From NCBI RefSeq assembly GCF_000764305.2, contig NW_025939768.1:62001-126000 (forward strand): a stretch of 64,000 nt of DNA. Direction: 5' to 3'. The stretch is from Hyalella azteca (lineage: Eukaryota; Arthropoda; Malacostraca; Amphipoda; Hyalellidae). Below, piece after piece: positions 59,414 through 64,000 of this stretch. A program made the position numbers and the translations under genes. Numbering within the stretch: the first letter of the stretch is position 1; the number at the start of each line of letters is the position of its first letter. The notes beneath the pieces are model-generated. The model did not search any database, was not told where the DNA came from, and worked only from the letters and a program-made list of their open reading frames with translations.

Positions 59414-61430
59414 CCAATCAAATCTAAAGTAGCACTTATGCGCGCATGTGAATACATTTAGAATCGTACCACAAACTACGACACAACAAATCAAATTCGA
59501 TGTCGACTGTTTTGTTATATTATTTTGGCCAAAATGATTATTTAAAATTATCAGCAAAATATTGTTAATATTACTAGACAAACATTTGATCTACAGTCCA
59601 TACTGCATGTGTCAGTAACCCGAATTAACAATCAATCAAATTGCCTGTCAAATCGTGTCATACAATTTAGGCTTACATTACTCAAATAGTCATTAGAGAA
59701 ATAATAATAATTGAATAACTACGATGGTATACATTAATCATTAAATATAACAAATATTTTTTTCATGATTCAGTAAATATATCGTTTAAAATAATTCAAC
59801 GGAAAATATTTAAAGCAAACTTGATGAATGCATGCACCGCGCGTTGCGTATATACAGATGCTGCATGATTGTCCATGATGCATACACTGACGATCCTTTG
59901 ATACAACATGTATGCGTGTGTGTGGCGTCTAGTCATTTGATGACTAGTCACATTTGAACAGACATTCATCTGAAAAAAATTGTGCCATACAAATAGAGTA
60001 TTCGGAAGTTAATCAAACAAAAGAAAACATAGTTAGGATTCTGATCAATTAATTTCATCTGATCATGTGTGCCATGTATGTTCTTTTACTCAACATTATT
60101 TTGCATCATCAATCAAACTGCGCGTTCTGTAAACTTATATTTAAATGTATTCACATGTTTCTTTGCTAATCTTTCACAACATAACAACTCTAATGAGATT
60201 AATACTAAACTCATACCAATTTAAATTAAAAGTGCATTCAAACTCAAACAGCTTTATCTCGCATCGTATCCAAGAATAATGTGCTTTTGTGCTTCCGAAT
60301 TCTATTTATTTAATCGTTCATTATGTTCATATTTGTTTCATATTTTCTTCGAAAAATCTTATACATATTTTTCAAAGTTCGTGGAGGCATTTAAAGCTAG
60401 ACAACACAAATTCAAAAGGCATATCGGGGCACGCACCCTCGATCAACCTACGTATGGCGCCGGGATTTTGCTTCGGGTATTTATTGCATGAAACCTATGT
60501 TAAGTTGGCGTATTTTCTTGTCCTGAAGACTGTGAGTTCGAGCACAGCCAACAAAGATTGGCAAATGAAGAAAGAAAATTAGAAATTATACGAAATAATA
60601 ACCTTTCTATATACTGTTTCAGTAAAAACTTTGCAACCCTTTTTATCATAGCCTATTAAGTTGCAACTTTTATTTCAGAGCATAAATGTGAAATCTGAAT
60701 GAATGATCTCTATGAATGAAATACGTAGTTAGTTTCATTAGCGAATCTTAATTTATAAATCGGTGAATTCATCCATCAAGAGGTACGGCACTTAATAAAC
60801 TTGTATAATCACACGCATTTCATCTTTTACAGTACGGTATAAATATTTCCTTACAAGGGCATACATTCTATTACTCTTTAGAATATGTATCGGATTTCAA
60901 GGCACTTAAACATTGTAGGTGGTGAGGTTATTTTGGAGCAAGCATTGCACAAATTTTCGGATCAAAATAACTTATTGTTATTTTTGCAAGCAAAAAGGTT
61001 AAATTTAATGACTGCTGTATTGATTATAATTATTTTCATGATTAAATTTTTATGACATCCCAACTATAGAAAAGTTCTTCTGTTGTCTCAATCTCCCATG
61101 GATTATGTCTGTGTGTACTACAATAAAATAATAGGAGGATTTCATTTCATTGAAATAGATTACAACAATGAATCAAATACTCAACAATTCGTTAAAATCT
61201 AATTATGTTGATATAAAGGTAAAAAATTGCCATTTTTGTAATAATTTACATTACATTCTTGTTGCTTCTTTTTTTACATCCGCTGTCCTTCTTTTGCACG
61301 GATTTGATTGTGGGTGGAGTCCAATGTGGCGCGAGACGTGAATAGATGTTTAATGTTGACGTTTCCCTGCGGCCGTAGGCCCAGGGCCGGGTAGCCGATT
61401 AAGCCGGTGCCATAATGCTTCATAATTTAA
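59414..61430. other. non-coding, nothing recognised
   Basis: About 2 kb of AT-rich DNA with no array and no supported gene. Confidence 0.5.
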
Positions 61431-61501
61431 CAGTGTGAGTCGGTTATACGAATCAAAAATTGTCATTTATTCGTCTTTTTTTTGCTAATTCTCACACTGT
61501 A
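61431..61501. repeat. 71-bp inverted-repeat unit
   Basis: ACAGTGTGAG (61431-61440) and CTCACACTGT (61492-61501) are exact reverse complements around a 51-bp AT-rich interior, and TA dinucleotides lie at both edges. It could be a very short MITE. The flanks are sharply GC-rich. Confidence 0.5.
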
Positions 61502-61536
61502 GAGTGTAGCCTCGCCATCCAGATCCAGCCCAGGCT

Positions 61537-61559
61537 GCCCATGGCCGGGCCATGGGCAA
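61537..61559. other. 23-bp near-palindrome TGCCCATGGCC-G-GGCCATGGGCA
   Basis: Eleven perfectly paired bases on each side of one G, in a GC-rich patch (61340-61580) that also has GGCCCAGGGCC. Origin unknown. Confidence 0.7.
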
Positions 61560-62153
61560 TGGGCATGCCAGCCCCATCCTTAAACGTTACTCGTTAGTTC
61601 ACTTAGTTGTTAACTTGTTCTTATGTTGTTTGCTCTTGTTACGTCATTGTTTATGATTGTTGAGCAAGCTGCTTGTGCAGCAGTAGAAAATTTGGCAATA
61701 GCCAGTACTAGCCACTGCCAGTCTGCCAGACTGCCACTGCTATATCAATAAAGGAAAAACAACTAAAAATCACAAAAATGTAAATTTTTCTACATCTAGT
61801 CATCTACATTATCTACAAAGTTAACAAAGGAAGAGGAGGATATCAGTAATCAGAGTACTGTTAGTAATGGATGAGTACACTGGCTACACTCTGCATGCTT
61901 CAAATCAAATGTTTTAAGATTGTTTTATTTTAATGGTCCCATTTGTCCCAGATTACCCCATTCCTAAGGCCAGGGGTACCTAATTAGGGATGCTTTTATT
62001 TTGCATGTGACACATTACAAATAGCATATCATAATATCATATGGAATTTTTTAGGAGATGCCATACAATAACTTAATAAGCTGAATAGCCTTCAGTGCCC
62101 CTCACAAAGGCCTTTAAAATGAGTCTAAACCCATGGTCAGGAAGATGTGCCAG

Positions 62154-62342
62154 CATAGTGGCAAAGCAGAGAGTTTTTTTAGACTCTTCCTCAACCTCAA
62201 GTTCATTTTTGAGTCCTATAAGTAGACCAGTAAAGTCTCTTGGATACCAGCATTATCATGCATAAGAAATCTGTTAAAATCTTGACTAAACGAGGAAATT
62301 AAAAATGAACTGATTCTAAAAAATCACTGGTTTGCCACTATG
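62154..62342. mobile_element. 189-bp MITE with 8-bp target duplication (hAT- or P-like)
   Basis: Ends are inverted repeats: CATAGTGGCAAA on the left matches TTTGCCACTATG on the right exactly, and similarity runs on for about 26 bp with three mismatches. It is flanked by TGTGCCAG on both sides (62146-62153 and 62343-62350), an 8-bp direct target duplication. Copy X2 has one TGTGCCAG at the equivalent place (62640-62647), the empty site. 8-bp duplications are typical of the hAT and P superfamilies. There is no coding capacity, so movement would have needed a transposase from elsewhere. Confidence 0.88.
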
Positions 62343-62433
62343 TGTGCCAGGTGCGTGGGAATTTATTTTGTCATTTTAACGACCTGCGCGGTGCGCCGTA
62401 CTATGCTGGTAAAAAAATGCGCTGTGCGCCGTA

Positions 62434-63004
62434 CCGTAAACTGGGGTAACTTTGACCACTTTTTTTTCAAAATGATGCCATTTTTTTACTAGATAAGTTA
62501 AACTTAAAATGAAACAAGCAAAATACAGGTCTATACTCTAGCTTTACTGACCATAAATTGCTGGCTCCTGCCTCTCATAGTTTTGATGTAATTTAAAAAA
62601 AAGTGATGGTCTTTGTTATCCCAGCCATGGTCAGGAAGATGTGCCAGGTGCGCGGGAATTTATTTTGTCATTTTAACGACCTGCGCGGTGCGCCGTACCA
62701 TGTCGGTAAAAAAATGCGCCGTGCGCCGTACTTTAGAATGCTAAAATAGTTCTACTATTTTAGTCGACAATATACGCAAGTATATTGACTACGCGAGTCG
62801 AACTGACAATAAACTATGACACTTTTCTAAAATTTGTCTTTTGCATATGTAACTAGAAGAGTTCTACTACAATGCATCAAAACCTGGAGTTATTTTACCA
62901 AAAAATAATCTATGTCGAATAGTTTTTGAGTTTTAGGGGTTTTTGTTAAAAAAACAAAAAGTGGTCAAAGTTACCCTGCCTGTCAAAGTAACCCCATTTT
63001 ACGG
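62434..63004. mobile_element. 571-bp TIR element with TA target duplication
   Basis: Left end CCGTAAACTGGGGTAACTTT and right end (read inwards on the minus strand) CCGTAAAATGGGGTTACTTT form 23-bp inverted repeats with two mismatches. TA flanks both sides (62432-62433, 63005-63006); GTAC is an equally consistent 4-bp reading. Copy X2 gives the empty site GCGCCGTACTTTAGAA (62725-62740). An inner GTGGTCAAAGTTACCC (62961-62976) repeats the left end inverted. The element has no frame of note and contains host repeat copy X2. The TA target suggests a Tc1/mariner-type non-autonomous element. Confidence 0.85.
62625..62812 (+). repeat. host repeat X, intact copy X2
   Basis: An uninterrupted ~188-bp copy of the repeat split in X1. 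It contains two GTGCGCCGTAC motifs, a CTAAAATAGT/ACTATTTTAG hairpin and a CAATATACGC(A/G)AGTATATTG hairpin. The ends have no inverted repeats, so its own mobility class is unknown. Confidence 0.85.
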
Positions 63005-63130
63005 TACTTTAGAAAGCTAAAATAGTTCTACTATTTTAGTCGACTACGCAAATAGTTCTACGAATAGTTCTACTATTTTAGTCGACAATATACGCGAGTA
63101 TATTGACTACGCGAGTCGAACTGACAATAA

Positions 63131-64000
63131 TAAAATGTAAGACATGTCTGGGTTACTTCTGACTCTTCCGCTTGTCCGCCTTGCCGGATACGGAACGCAG
63201 GTACGGTAATCGTAAACTGCGGCTGTTATACATATTACATACGAAATGTAAACAGACGGTGTTCAGTGTTTCCATATGAATTTGGAGAAAATTTCTTCTA
63301 AAATAAAGTTCTAGATTTCTCATTCACCAAATTTCCGTATCAAGAAAAATCATATATTATTGAAAGATAATTAAAAGCATACTGTACTGAGACCTGAGTA
63401 TTGTGAGTATTACGTCTGTTCCTCCACAAACTGCTCGTGTGCGGCAGCGCGACATAGAATTGATGGCCGGGATTGCACGAACACGTGTGCGAAGATAATC
63501 AATTTTCATTACATTGCGCCAACTGTGCACAGCAATAGCTTAAAAAAAGTGAAAATGTGCTGGAAAATTCACCGAAAACATACATCATCCTGAGTGTGGG
63601 TCTAAACTTGTTTATTAAATGTTTAATGATAAGAAGTTATTTACAAAAAATGCTCAAAAACTGTCCCTTTCTAACCTGTTTGGCAGCGCCAGCAGCCATA
63701 AAATTTCAAATTTACAAAAATACGCATATGGATGATATGGCTTTCCAGTCCTGATATTCCAAAGGAGTATTGTTTTCCAAATTTTGGTGACTTGATATAT
63801 ACATTTTCTCTTGTCCAATATCAATGCAACTTATGTTGTCACAGTACTTGTCACTTGTGTCATCAGCTTGATTAGAAACTATTTTTCACATGAACAAAAC
63901 TAGGAAAAATAAAATAGTTTTCTTGAATTATGTGTTATTCAACCCCTACCAATCATAGTTGTAATCAGTTTTATCCTGTTTTTATTGATAAAAGGCTAGT
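63131..64000. other. non-coding, nothing recognised
   Basis: A small 65-codon frame (63557-63754) without domains. No repeat or gene supported up to the window end. Confidence 0.5.

Larger units (their letters stand above)
62131..63130 (+). mobile_element. nested repeat stack: host repeat X1 split by two insertions
   Basis: Host repeat X (about 190 bp) starts CCATGGTCAGGAAGATGTGC and ends CGAGTCGAACTGACAATAA. This copy (X1) is in pieces: 62131-62153, then a 189-bp insertion, 62351-62433, then a 571-bp insertion, and 63005-63130. The last piece also carries an extra 42-bp internal duplication around TAGTTCTACTATTTTAGTCG. An intact second copy (X2, 62625-62812) lies inside the larger insertion and shows the pre-insertion sequence at both break points. 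Confidence 0.85.

Noticed and set aside
1..64000. CRISPR array interpretation of the short regular repeats
   Set aside because: The repeats are head-to-tail without unique spacers and the DNA is clearly animal, with a forkhead gene, TATA promoters and minisatellites.

Overview
This is eukaryotic, arthropod-type DNA: AT-rich, very gene-poor and packed with tandem repeats. It holds one recognisable gene, an intronless FoxC/crocodile-class forkhead transcription factor (3008-4567, +, 519 codons). Its N-terminal SLFSDQ motif resembles insect crocodile, which points to an arthropod. The low gene density and many minisatellites would suit a large crustacean genome such as an amphipod, but that assignment is inference.

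Layout. 1-2100: AT-rich upstream DNA. 2108-2147: TATA plus initiator in a small CpG-rich island, the best FoxC promoter candidate, with a possible 5' UTR intron (2283-2946). A second TATA lies at 2655. 3008-4567: FoxC. 4568-6250: probable 3' UTR or flank with poly(A) candidates and a 57-bp minisatellite. 6250-64000: a gene desert with no second forkhead gene and no other coding region I can support. It holds about 35 tandem arrays with units of about 12 to 180 bp, from nearly perfect to barely recognisable, plus several inverted repeats.

Interspersed elements. A 520-bp repeat has three copies (35036-35559 inverted; 52197-52716 and 52717-53231 in direct tandem). A foldback element lies at 28379-28598, and a tandem array built from a hAT-like terminal motif at 29008-29190. 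At 62131-63130 several elements are nested in one another. A 189-bp element with 8-bp target duplications and a 571-bp TA-flanked element interrupt one copy of a host repeat. A second copy of that host repeat, sitting inside the larger element, still shows both empty sites.

How it works together: the only gene product predicted is FoxC, a DNA-binding regulator of head and mesoderm development in animals. The rest of the window is best read as its intergenic landscape, where enhancers may be present but cannot be recognised from sequence alone. I saw no tRNA, rRNA, CRISPR, prokaryotic or viral gene.
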